DNA of 64,000 nucleotides, taken from Blautia sp. AF19-10LB. GTDB lineage: Bacteria > Bacillota > Clostridia > Lachnospirales > Lachnospiraceae. The position numbers and the translations under genes were made by a program. The stretch spans positions 1 to 64,000 of the forward strand of contig NZ_QTWS01000023.1 in assembly GCF_003461245.1 (NCBI RefSeq), written 5' to 3'. The notes under the pieces were generated by a model. The model saw nothing but the letters and a program-made list of their open reading frames with translations. It made no database searches and was not told the DNA's origin. This document shows positions 18,199 to 25,802 of the stretch, one piece after another; position 1 is the stretch's first letter; each line of letters begins with the position of its first letter.

Positions 18199-19239
18199 TT
18201 ACGGAAGCATTGGAATCTGATGAAGTCCTTCTGCCTCGTCGAATCCGAACATCAGGTTCATGTTCTGTACAGCCTGTCCTGCTGCACCTTTTACAAGGTT
18301 GTCGATCGCGCCCATCATGATAACACGTTTGGTCCTCGGGTCGATCTTGAAGTTGACATCTACATAGTTGCTGCCTTCGACGCATTTAGTCTGCGGGCAT
18401 ACGTCTTTGTCAAGGACACGGATGAATGTTTCATCTGCATAATATTTATCGTAAGCTGCTCTTACTTCTTCATAGGAAACTTCTTTCTTGAGAGAAGCGT
18501 ATGCAGTTACTAGGATTCCTCTGTTCATCGGGATCAGGTGAGGTGTGAAGTTGATCATCACTTCCTGTCCGCATGCATAACCAAGCTGGTCCTCGATCTC
18601 CGGTGTATGGCGGTGAGTTGCTACGCCGTATGCTTTGATATTCTCATTTACTTCGCAGTAAAGGTTCGGAACTTTTGCTCCTCTTCCTGCTCCTGAAGTG
18701 CCGGATTTTGCATCGATGATGATAGTGTTCGGATCGATCAGGCCTTCTTTGAGAAGCGGGTAGATGGATAAAGTGGAACAGGTCGGATAGCATCCCGGGT
18801 TCGCGATCAGTCTTGCTTTCTTGATGTCCTCACGGTTGATCTCGCACAGTCCGTAAACTGCCTCGTCGATAAACTGCGGTGATTTGTGCTCGATGCCGTA
18901 CCATTTCTCATATTTCTTTACATCTTTGATACGGAAATCTGCACTCAGGTCGATGACCTTTGCTTTGGAAAGGATCTCTTCATTAACAAGAGATGCACAA
19001 AGCCCCTGCGGTGTTGCGGTAAAGATCACATCTACTTCGTCTGCAAGTGCAGCCATATTGTCGTCCATACACTTCGCATCTACCAGTTTAAAAAAGTTCT
19101 GGTATACATCTGCATATTTCTGATCGATATAGCTTCTTGAGCCGTACCATGCAACTTCTACTTCTTTATGTCCAAGGAGCAGTCTTGCCAGTTCATTTCC
19201 TGCATAACCGGTTGCTCCGATGATTCCTGCTTTGATCAT
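18199..19239 (-). CDS. argC: N-acetyl-gamma-glutamyl-phosphate reductase
   Basis: This 346-residue enzyme has the NADP-binding GATGYAGNELARLL (residues 9-22), the catalytic Cys in NPGCYPT and the RHTPEIEDQL motif. It reduces acetylglutamyl phosphate to the semialdehyde. AGGAGG lies 8 nt before the ATG. It is the first gene of argCJBD, transcribed away from argG. Confidence 0.96.
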   Translation of the reverse strand: MIKAGIIGATGYAGNELARLLLGHKEVEVAWYGSRSYIDQKYADVYQNFFKLVDAKCMDDNMAALADEVDVIFTATPQGLCASLVNEEILSKAKVIDLSADFRIKDVKKYEKWYGIEHKSPQFIDEAVYGLCEINREDIKKARLIANPGCYPTCSTLSIYPLLKEGLIDPNTIIIDAKSGTSGAGRGAKVPNLYCEVNENIKAYGVATHRHTPEIEDQLGYACGQEVMINFTPHLIPMNRGILVTAYASLKKEVSYEEVRAAYDKYYADETFIRVLDKDVCPQTKCVEGSNYVDVNFKIDPRTKRVIMMGAIDNLVKGAAGQAVQNMNLMFGFDEAEGLHQIPMLP

Positions 19240-19266
19240 TTCTCATTCCTCCTAGAATCACAAATT

Positions 19267-19313
19267 AGCAGTTACATAATGTGCAACTGCTTAAAACTGT
19301 TGTAATTATACCA
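19267..19313 (-). promoter_or_regulatory. argC promoter and leader hairpin
   Basis: On the minus strand an extended -10 (TGG followed by TATAAT, 19305-19313) has no good -35. The transcript would then fold AGCAGTT with AACTGCT (19267-19291) ahead of the argC ribosome-binding site. Prediction from pattern. Confidence 0.5.
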
Positions 19314-19342
19314 TTACTGCTCATATATTCGCAGTAATTGGT

Positions 19343-19450
19343 CAAAATCCATTCCAAATTGCCTGCGGCAATGGGATTTTGCCCCGTATGTCTCAGGATT
19401 TTGCCATATCTGGCAAAACACTTCGCGGGACATTCTCCGTATAAACTGTA
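19343..19450. repeat. Two-hairpin palindromic element in the arg divergon
   Basis: About 100 bp contain two strong hairpins. In the first, CAAAATCC pairs with GGGATTTTG around an inner ATTGCC-tgc-GGCAAT. In the second, TTTTGCCA pairs with TGGCAAAA. Unpaired CCCCGTATGTCTCAGG lies between them and CTTCGCGGGACATTC follows. The plan resembles the 156-bp elements elsewhere in the window but the sequence is not the same family. It is probably an intergenic palindromic repeat; its role is unknown. Confidence 0.5.
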
Positions 19451-19468
19451 TTGATTATACATCTATAC

Positions 19469-19570
19469 TGCATAATATGCAATACAAAATTTTACCATTT
19501 TCGCATCCGCATTCCGCGATTTTATGTATTTTTATATGTTATTTCCTATTTAATGATGCATTTTTATGCA
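19469..19570. promoter_or_regulatory. ArgR-like boxes between argC and argG
   Basis: Two palindromes fit the TGnAT-4-ATnCA pattern of arginine repressor boxes: TGCATTTTTATGCA (19557-19570, exact 14-bp symmetry) and TGCATAATATGCA (19469-19481, centre one base short). A further TGCATATTTAT half-site begins at 19603 inside the argG -35. Their position between the divergent argC and argG promoters suggests shared arginine-dependent repression. Confidence 0.6.
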
Positions 19571-19601
19571 AAAATTTCTTTTATTTTTTTGCATATTGGT
19601 A

Positions 19602-19630
19602 TTGCATATTTATAAAAATTGTTGTATATT
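19602..19630 (+). promoter_or_regulatory. argG promoter
   Basis: TTGCAT (19602-19607), a 17-bp spacer and TATATT (19625-19630) form a SigA-type promoter giving a leader of about 140 nt. A short hairpin (GTCG-aaaca-CGAC) lies at the start of the leader. Confidence 0.65.
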
Positions 19631-19775
19631 AACTCTTGTCGAAACACGACAGGGCTTAAGATTCACTGCTTTATCATACAATCACACTAAAGCGCAGGAA
19701 TCTTTACCTTTTATAATATCAAATATTCATGTATCTGCCAAGTGCAGGACATTAAATTTTCAGGAGGAATACATT

Positions 19776-21008
19776 ATGAAAGAAAAAGTTGTACTTGCAT
19801 ACTCAGGTGGTCTTGATACCACAGCACTGATCCCGTGGCTGAAAGAAACATTTGATTACGAAGTTGTCTGCTGCTGTGTAAACTGCGGACAGGGAAACGA
19901 ACTGGATGGTCTGGATGAGAGAGCGAAACTTTCCGGAGCTTCCAAATTATACATCGAAGACATCGTTGATGATTTCAGCGACAACTACATCATGCCATGC
20001 GTACAGGCAGGCGCTGTATACGAACACAAATATCTGCTCGGAACTTCCATGGCCCGTCCGGCGATCGCCAAGAAACTCGTTGAGATCGCACGTAAAGAAA
20101 ACGCTGTTGCTATCTGCCACGGTGCTACCGGTAAAGGTAACGACCAGATCCGTTTCGAACTTGGTATCAAAGCACTTGCTCCGGACATCAAGATCATCGC
20201 TCCTTGGAGAATGACAGATGTATGGACCATGCAGTCCCGTGATGATGAGCTCGCATTCTGCCAGGCTCATGGAATCAACCTTCCATTCGATGCAAGCCAC
20301 AGCTACAGCCGTGACCGTAACTTATGGCATATCAGCCATGAAGGACTTGAACTCGAAGATCCTTCCCAGGCTCCGAACTATGACGACATGCTCGTTTTAA
20401 GTGTAACTCCTGAAAAAGCACCAGATAAAGAAACAGAAGTAACCATGACATTTGAGGAAGGTGTTCCGAAGACTCTCAACGGCAAAGCAATGAAAGTTTC
20501 CGAGATCATCACAGAGCTCAACCGTCTTGGCGGCGAGAACGGTATCGGTATCGTTGATATCGTAGAAAACCGTGTTGTTGGTATGAAATCCCGTGGTGTA
20601 TATGAGACTCCTGGCGGAACTATCCTGATGGCAGCTCATGAGCAGCTCGAGGAACTGATCCTTGACCGTGACACCATGGAAGCCAAGAAAAAGATCGGCA
20701 GCCAGTTCGCTCAGGTCGTATACGAAGGAAAATGGTTCACACCACTCCGCGAGGCACTCCAGGCATTCGTAGAGTCCACTCAGAAATATGTAACCGGTGA
20801 AGTTAAATTCAAACTTTACAAAGGAAACATCATCAAAGCTGGTACAACTTCTCCATACAGCCTGTACAACGAATCTCTTGCATCCTTCACAACAGGTGAC
20901 ATGTATGACCACCACGATGCAGACGGATTCATCACTCTGTTCGGTCTTCCGCTCAAAGTTCGTGCAATGAAATTACTGGAAGTTGAAAAGAACAAAAACA
21001 ACAAATAA
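19776..21008 (+). CDS. argG: Argininosuccinate synthase
   Basis: The 410-residue enzyme begins with the ATP-binding AYSGGLDTTALIPWL and contains HGATGKGNDQIRFE and the citrulline-binding region. It condenses citrulline and aspartate in arginine synthesis. The start is the ATG at 19776, with AGGAGG 8 nt upstream; an open frame extends back to 19566 through the promoter and is not coding. It is monocistronic and followed by a strong terminator. argH and argF are not in this window. Confidence 0.97.
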   Translation: MKEKVVLAYSGGLDTTALIPWLKETFDYEVVCCCVNCGQGNELDGLDERAKLSGASKLYIEDIVDDFSDNYIMPCVQAGAVYEHKYLLGTSMARPAIAKKLVEIARKENAVAICHGATGKGNDQIRFELGIKALAPDIKIIAPWRMTDVWTMQSRDDELAFCQAHGINLPFDASHSYSRDRNLWHISHEGLELEDPSQAPNYDDMLVLSVTPEKAPDKETEVTMTFEEGVPKTLNGKAMKVSEIITELNRLGGENGIGIVDIVENRVVGMKSRGVYETPGGTILMAAHEQLEELILDRDTMEAKKKIGSQFAQVVYEGKWFTPLREALQAFVESTQKYVTGEVKFKLYKGNIIKAGTTSPYSLYNESLASFTTGDMYDHHDADGFITLFGLPLKVRAMKLLEVEKNKNNK

Positions 21009-21024
21009 TCATAGCTTTTATTTT

Positions 21025-21057
21025 CCGGCGGTCTGTTTTCAGACTGCCGGATTTTTT
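21025..21057 (+). terminator. argG terminator
   Basis: An 11-bp perfect stem (CCGGCGGTCTG with CAGACTGCCGG) with a TTTT loop is followed by ATTTTTT. Confidence 0.92.
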
Positions 21058-21117
21058 ATACCAAATTTTATGCAATTTTTTTGTACAATATTATACATAG
21101 AAGTTTTCATTTTATAT

Positions 21118-21146
21118 TTGACAGAAAACACTTCCTATTTTATAAT
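21118..21146 (+). promoter_or_regulatory. Consensus promoter of the guanine deaminase operon
   Basis: TTGACA (21118-21123), a 17-bp spacer and TATAAT (21141-21146) match the SigA consensus perfectly. Transcription would start near 21153, just before the purine aptamer-like element. Confidence 0.85.
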
Positions 21147-21169
21147 AATTTCATAAACAATAGTGTAAA

Positions 21170-21294
21170 ACTTATATAGGTCCATAATTGGTTGGACGTC
21201 TCTACCAACTACCGTAATAGTTGCCTATAAGTGTTACTGTTTACTTTGTTTACAGTAACTTTTCGGGCAAAATATCCGGTATTTTTTTTGCCCG
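21170..21294 (+). ncRNA. Purine-riboswitch-like leader (aptamer plus expression platform)
   Basis: The aptamer (21170-21232) has P1 ACTTATA with TATAAGT, P2 GTCCA with TGGAC, P3 AACTA with TAGTT, J2/3 ending CTCTACC and loop L3 CCGTAA. GG in L2 can pair with CC in L3. These are hallmarks of the purine riboswitch class, and the position matching the specificity base is C, as in guanine sensors. J1/2 is short, and J3/1 reads GCC where GAC is usual. Downstream, an 8-bp hairpin (21233-21259) is followed by TTTTC, and a second hairpin pairs CGGGCAAAA with TTTTGCCCG (21264-21294). The gene-control direction is not clear. Confidence 0.8.
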
Positions 21295-21326
21295 GAAGGT
21301 TCCAGACCAAAAAGGAGGTAGCTTAT

Positions 21327-22607
21327 ATGAAACCAACCACTTTTGCCATCAGAGGAACGGTATGTTTCAGCACAGACTCACAGAACCTGACCTGCCTTGA
21401 GAATGCATTTATCGTCTGTCAGGACGGACGTACTGTCGGTGTTTTCCCGGAGCTTCCGGCTCAGTTTGAAGGAATTCCTGTTGAAGATGTGGGCGATCAG
21501 CTTATCATTCCGGGAATGAACGATCTCCACCTTCACGCTCCGCAGTATGCATTTCACGGCATGTATATGGATCTGGAACTGCTGGAATGGCTGAATCAGG
21601 TTACTTTCCCGGAGGAAGCCCGCTATGCAGATCTCAGTTACGCCGAGAAAGCCTATTCTATCTTTGCAGAGGATCTGCGCCAGAGTGCCACGACACGTGC
21701 TTCCATCTTTGCAACCCTGCATGTAGAGGCAACCGAACTTCTGATGGATCTCATGGAAAAAACAGGTCTCAAAACCTATATCGGAAAGGTCAATATGGAC
21801 CGCAATGGAACCGCTGACCTTCAGGAAAAAAGCGCTGTTGTTTCTGCGGGAGATACTGTCCGCTGGCTCACTGACACTGCCGGAAAATATGAGAACGTCA
21901 AGCCGATTCTCACACCACGTTTCACCCCTTCCTGCACAGATGAGCTTATGAATGCGCTGGCAGAACTCCAGAGTACTTACCGTCTTCCGGTACAGTCGCA
22001 TCTTTCCGAGAACCAGAGTGAAATTGCCTGGGTACACGAACTGTGCCCTAATACTTCTTTTTATGGAGAGGCATACGATCAGTTTGGTCTTTTTGGCAGT
22101 CCTGACTGCCCTGCGATCATGGCACACTGTGTCTACAGTTCAGATGCTGAGATCGCCCTTATGAAAAATCGGGGAGTTTTTGTCGCCCACTGTCCTCAGT
22201 CCAACACGAATCTTTCTTCCGGCATCGCCCCCGTACGGCGTTATCTCGAAGAAGATCTTCACATCGGACTTGGCACGGATATTGCGGGTGGTCATTCCCT
22301 GTCCATGCTCCGCGCGATCGCCGATGCCATTCAGGTATCCAAGCTTCGATGGAGGCTTGTGGATGATTCCCTGAAGCCGCTTTCCCTGGAAGAAGCTTTC
22401 TATATGGCAACCATGGGCGGTGGAGCTTTCTTTGGAAAGGTCGGAACTTTTTTGGAAGACTATGAGTTTGATGCTCTGATCCTGGATGATCGGGGTCTCC
22501 GTCATCCTCAGCCACTGGCGGCACGTGAAAGACTTGAGAGACTGATCTATCTTTCGGATGACAGATGCATCACCGGAAAATATGTTTCCGGAAACAAAAT
22601 CTTTTAG
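21327..22607 (+). CDS. guaD: Guanine deaminase
   Basis: The 426-residue amidohydrolase has the metal-binding HLHAP (His68, His70) in the guanine-deaminase-like PGMNDLHLHAPQYAFHG. Further ligands are seen in QSHLSEN, MAHCVYS and GLGTDIAGG. It hydrolyses guanine to xanthine and ammonia. The start at 21327 has AAGGAGG upstream and lies just after the riboswitch-like leader; an open frame from 21231 crosses that leader and is rejected. It is co-transcribed with an NCS2 purine permease 36 bp downstream. Confidence 0.92.
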   Translation: MKPTTFAIRGTVCFSTDSQNLTCLENAFIVCQDGRTVGVFPELPAQFEGIPVEDVGDQLIIPGMNDLHLHAPQYAFHGMYMDLELLEWLNQVTFPEEARYADLSYAEKAYSIFAEDLRQSATTRASIFATLHVEATELLMDLMEKTGLKTYIGKVNMDRNGTADLQEKSAVVSAGDTVRWLTDTAGKYENVKPILTPRFTPSCTDELMNALAELQSTYRLPVQSHLSENQSEIAWVHELCPNTSFYGEAYDQFGLFGSPDCPAIMAHCVYSSDAEIALMKNRGVFVAHCPQSNTNLSSGIAPVRRYLEEDLHIGLGTDIAGGHSLSMLRAIADAIQVSKLRWRLVDDSLKPLSLEEAFYMATMGGGAFFGKVGTFLEDYEFDALILDDRGLRHPQPLAARERLERLIYLSDDRCITGKYVSGNKIF

Positions 22608-22643
22608 TGCACAGGCTGTGCACCATACGAAGGGGGTACTTAT

Positions 22644-24020
22644 ATGAATCTCGACAAACTTTTCCACCTCAAAGAAAACCACACAGACGTCAAAACTGAG
22701 GTCATGGCAGGAATCACAACCTTTATGACAATGGCCTATATCCTGGCTGTCAACCCGAATATCCTGTCTGCATCCGGCATGGACCGCGGATCTGTCTTTA
22801 CAGCAACCGCACTGTCCGCATTTATCGCAAGCTGTCTGATGGCACTTCTGTCCAACTATCCATTCGTTCTTGCTCCTGGAATGGGTCTGAACGCATACTT
22901 TACCTACACCGTAGTCCTTGGTATGGGATATTCCTGGCAGCAGGCACTTGCAGCAGTATTTGCAGAGGGTATCATCTTTATCCTGCTTTCCCTCACCAAT
23001 GTTCGTGAAGCGATCTTCAACTCCATTCCGATGAACCTGAAACACGCCGTATCTGTAGGTATCGGCCTCTTTATCGCATTTATCGGACTCCAGAACGCCA
23101 AGATCGTTGTTGGAAATGACTCTACACTGGTAAGCATCTTTTCCTTCAAATCCTCTGTTGCAGAAGGAACTTTTTCCTCACAGGGCATCACTGTTCTCCT
23201 TGCGCTGATCGGTATCCTGGTTACAGCCATCCTTCTTGCCAAGGACGTTAAAGGCAGCATCCTCTGGGGCATCCTGATCACCTGGGTTCTCGGGATCATC
23301 TGTCAGCTTACACATCTGTATGTACCGAATGCTGACCTCGGATATTACAGCCTGCTTCCTGATTTTTCAAGCGGAATCTCTGTGCCAAGCATGGCTCCGA
23401 CCTTTATGAAGATGGATTTTTCCATTGTATTTTCACTGGATTTCGTAGTCATCATGTTTGCATTCCTGTTTGTAGATATGTTTGATACTCTTGGAACCCT
23501 GATCGGTGTGGCTTCCAAAGCTGACATGCTCGATAAGGACGGCAAGCTTCCGAATATCAAAGGTGCCCTGCTCTCTGACGCTGTCGGAACAACTGTAGGT
23601 GCTATGTGCGGTACTTCCACTGTTACCACCTTTGTCGAAAGTGCCTCCGGTGTTGCAGAAGGCGGACGTACAGGACTCACCTCCATAGTAGCAGGTATCC
23701 TGTTTGCACTTTCTCTTCTGCTTTCCCCGATCTTCCTGGCAATTCCTTCCTTTGCGACAGCACCGGCTCTGATCGTCGTAGGTTACCTGATGCTGACCTC
23801 TGTCACTAAGATTGATTTCAGTGACATGACAGAAGCGATCCCGTGCTTTATCGCGATCATCGCAATGCCATTCATGTACAGTATTTCCGAAGGTATCTCC
23901 ATGGGAGTTATCTCCTACGTAGTGATCAACCTGATCACCGGCAAAGCCAAAGAAAAGAAGATCAGTGCATTGATGTACGTTCTCGCCGTATTATTTGTAC
24001 TGAAATATATCTTCATCTAA
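22644..24020 (+). CDS. NCS2-family purine permease (AzgA/PbuG-like)
   Basis: The 458-residue protein has about 12-14 membrane helices and the family signatures GITTFMTMAYILAVNP and APGMGLNAYFTY near the N-terminus, with VDMFDTLGTLIGV and GTSTVTTFVESASG in the core. This AzgA/PbuG branch carries hypoxanthine, guanine or adenine by proton symport. Its pairing with guanine deaminase and a purine-type leader supports guanine or hypoxanthine import. A GGGGG-containing ribosome-binding site precedes the ATG. Confidence 0.93.
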   Translation: MNLDKLFHLKENHTDVKTEVMAGITTFMTMAYILAVNPNILSASGMDRGSVFTATALSAFIASCLMALLSNYPFVLAPGMGLNAYFTYTVVLGMGYSWQQALAAVFAEGIIFILLSLTNVREAIFNSIPMNLKHAVSVGIGLFIAFIGLQNAKIVVGNDSTLVSIFSFKSSVAEGTFSSQGITVLLALIGILVTAILLAKDVKGSILWGILITWVLGIICQLTHLYVPNADLGYYSLLPDFSSGISVPSMAPTFMKMDFSIVFSLDFVVIMFAFLFVDMFDTLGTLIGVASKADMLDKDGKLPNIKGALLSDAVGTTVGAMCGTSTVTTFVESASGVAEGGRTGLTSIVAGILFALSLLLSPIFLAIPSFATAPALIVVGYLMLTSVTKIDFSDMTEAIPCFIAIIAMPFMYSISEGISMGVISYVVINLITGKAKEKKISALMYVLAVLFVLKYIFI

Positions 24021-24038
24021 ATAGTTATAATTATTCAT

Positions 24039-24074
24039 AAGGGCTCTGCACATGCGGAGCTCTTATTTTTTTAT
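24039..24074 (+). terminator. Terminator after the purine operon
   Basis: A stem of AAGGGCTCTGC with GCGGAGCTCTT (two wobbles), loop ACAT, is followed by ATTTTTTTATTTT. Confidence 0.88.
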
Positions 24075-24121
24075 TTTCACTCTTTATCAATGCATAGTTA
24101 TGCAGTATACTAGTGATACCA

Positions 24122-24277
24122 GGGTTTCAAACGGATATGACTTTCATGCTTGCATGAAAGGGCATATCCATTTGAAACCCGCCAAATATGAGGAAGTAGT
24201 GATTTACGCAGTAAATCTACGGATTCCGAATATTTGCAGAATCGCGGAAGATGCAGAGCATCGGAGTGATTCGTAAG
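24122..24277 (+). repeat. 156-bp structured element, copy A (plus orientation)
   Basis: This copy has the same length and conserved blocks as the element at 13562-13717 (minus). Hairpin I is nearly fully paired: GGGTTTCAAA with TTTGAAACCC outside, GGATATG with CATATCC, and CTTTCATG with GCATGAAAG-type inner pairing. Hairpin II is GATTTAC-gca-GTAAATC (24201-24217). Hairpin III nests GATGC-aga-GCATC (24250-24262) inside GAATC with GATTC. The stems differ from copy B by paired changes. It ends 26 nt before the EamA transporter start, in the sense direction, after the terminator of the preceding operon. Confidence 0.8.
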
Positions 24278-24303
24278 TATCTTACACTACGAGGAGAAAT
24301 ATT

Positions 24304-25206
24304 ATGAAAAAAGAATCTGTTCCGGTCAGGAATTCGCTTTTGCTTTTGCTGACCGCCACCATCTGGGGTGTGGCTTTTGTCGCACAGAGCGTCAGCATGG
24401 ACTATATTGGAGGCTTTACCTTCAATGCCGTTCGAAATATCATCGGTGCGATCGCACTGCTGCCTGTCATCTGGGGACTTGGTAAGACCAGATCTGCCAG
24501 TGAGCAGACACCTTCTGACCGCAAAACTCTGATCACCGGCGGTATCTGCTGCGGTATCCTGCTCTGCCTTGCAAGCAACTTCCAGCAATTCGGTATCAAA
24601 TACACCACCGTCGGCAAAGCCGGATTCATCACCGCCTGCTACATCATCATCGTTCCGGTCATCGGTATCTTCCTTAAGAAAAAATGCAGCCCGTTTATCT
24701 GGATCGCCGTAATCCTTTCCTTATGCGGTCTGTACCTTCTCTGCCTGACACCGGGCGAGGGATTTGCCATTGGCAAGGGAGAGCTGCTCGTGCTGATCTG
24801 TGCAGTACTTTTTTCCCTGCATATCCTGGTGATCGACCATTTCTCACCTCTGGTAGACGGCGTAAAAATGTCCTGCATCCAGTTCCTGGTCTGCGGTATC
24901 CTCTCCGGGCTCCCTGCCTTGCTCTTTGAAAGTCCGGATCTCGCAGGCATCCTTGCAGCCAAAGTTCCGATCCTCTATGCCGGAGTTATGTCCTGCGGAG
25001 TTGCCTACACCCTGCAGATCGTCGGTCAGAAAGGCATGAACCCGACCGTAGCCTCCCTGATCCTCAGCCTGGAATCCTGCATTTCCGTGCTCGCCGGCTG
25101 GCTGATCCTTGGACAAAACTTAAGCGGCCGTGAGATTTTTGGCTGTGTGCTGATGTTCGGTGCGATCATCCTTGCACAGCTCCCGCAGAAAAATCCTGCC
25201 GCATAA
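24304..25206 (+). CDS. EamA/DMT family transporter
   Basis: The 300-residue protein has ten predicted helices in two EamA repeats (about 10-140 and 155-295), with the usual WGVAFVAQS opening and the GKAGFITACYIIIVPVIG segment. Substrate is unknown; the family includes amino-acid and metabolite exporters. It has a GAGGAG ribosome-binding site. No clear promoter lies between the preceding terminator and the gene apart from what the 156-bp element may contain. Confidence 0.9.
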   Translation: MKKESVPVRNSLLLLLTATIWGVAFVAQSVSMDYIGGFTFNAVRNIIGAIALLPVIWGLGKTRSASEQTPSDRKTLITGGICCGILLCLASNFQQFGIKYTTVGKAGFITACYIIIVPVIGIFLKKKCSPFIWIAVILSLCGLYLLCLTPGEGFAIGKGELLVLICAVLFSLHILVIDHFSPLVDGVKMSCIQFLVCGILSGLPALLFESPDLAGILAAKVPILYAGVMSCGVAYTLQIVGQKGMNPTVASLILSLESCISVLAGWLILGQNLSGREIFGCVLMFGAIILAQLPQKNPAA

Positions 25207-25237
25207 ATAATCTCACCGTTATTTCCACGCAACAAAA

Positions 25238-25277
25238 AAGGTCATCACTTTCAGAAAACTCTGATCGTGATGACCTT
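25238..25277. terminator. Bidirectional terminator
   Basis: An 11-bp perfect stem (AAGGTCATCAC with GTGATGACCTT) lies between convergent genes. On the minus strand it is followed by TTTTTT, so it serves the DtxR-family gene best. Confidence 0.85.
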
Positions 25278-25307
25278 CTGTATTTCGTTATTGTATTTCA
25301 TATACTG

Positions 25308-25682
25308 TCAGATCTCGCCCTTGGCTGTCAGATGCTCCTTGATCTTCTCGAAGCTCTCGTCGCTGACATCATGCTCCATCTTGCAGGCATCTGCCCTTGC
25401 AACCTCCGGTGAAACACCAAGTCCCTCAAGCATCTTGGTCAAAACAGTATGTCTCTCATAAATCCTGTGTGCGATCTCTGAACCCTTGTCCATCAATGTG
25501 ACTGTGCCATAACGGTCCATTGCGATATAACCGTCTTCTCTTAATAATTTCATTGCATGGCTTACGCTCGGTTTGGAAACTCCCAGCATAGATGCAATGT
25601 CAACAGAGCGCACCCCGCCGCCTTTTTTGGATAAAACCAGAATCGCTTCCAGATAATCCTCCGCTGATTCTCTAATCTGCAT
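25308..25682 (-). CDS. DtxR/MntR-family metal-dependent regulator (second copy)
   Basis: The 124-residue protein has the same length and layout as the feo-linked regulator: winged HTH (EDYLEAILVLSK; VDIASMLGVSKPSVSHAMKLL), then the metal-binding/dimer region (ERHTVLTKMLEGLGVSPEVARADACKMEHDVS). The start is the ATG at 25682, with GGGAGG 7 nt upstream; an ATG at 25697 lies inside that site. Whether it senses manganese or iron cannot be told from sequence. It is monocistronic. Confidence 0.9.
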   Translation of the reverse strand: MQIRESAEDYLEAILVLSKKGGGVRSVDIASMLGVSKPSVSHAMKLLREDGYIAMDRYGTVTLMDKGSEIAHRIYERHTVLTKMLEGLGVSPEVARADACKMEHDVSDESFEKIKEHLTAKGEI

Positions 25683-25706
25683 AAAAATACCTCCCATATG
25701 TTGTTT

Positions 25707-25735
25707 ATAGTATCATAAAAATCGACATATTTCAA
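25707..25735 (-). promoter_or_regulatory. Promoter of the second DtxR-family gene
   Basis: On the minus strand TTGAAA (25730-25735), a 17-bp spacer and TACTAT (25707-25712) sit about 25 nt before the ATG. Confidence 0.6.
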
Positions 25736-25802
25736 CAGTTATGGGCGTTATCGCGGCGATTGTTTTTCTCAACTAACTGTGCGCATCTAGGGGAAAACTT
25801 TT

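Noticed and set aside
17214..18320. Long (368-codon) open frame opposite argJ
   Set aside because: Antisense to a clearly conserved gene; Cys/Ser-rich composition typical of shadow frames.
19566..19775. N-terminal extension of argG
   Set aside because: Spans the promoter and leader; ArgG homology and a strong ribosome-binding site begin at 19776.
21231..21326. N-terminal extension of guanine deaminase
   Set aside because: Reads through the riboswitch-like leader; the ATG at 21327 has a strong ribosome-binding site.
22140..23045. 301-codon minus-strand frame across guanine deaminase and NCS2 genes
   Set aside because: Runs antisense over two well-supported genes and has no recognisable domain.
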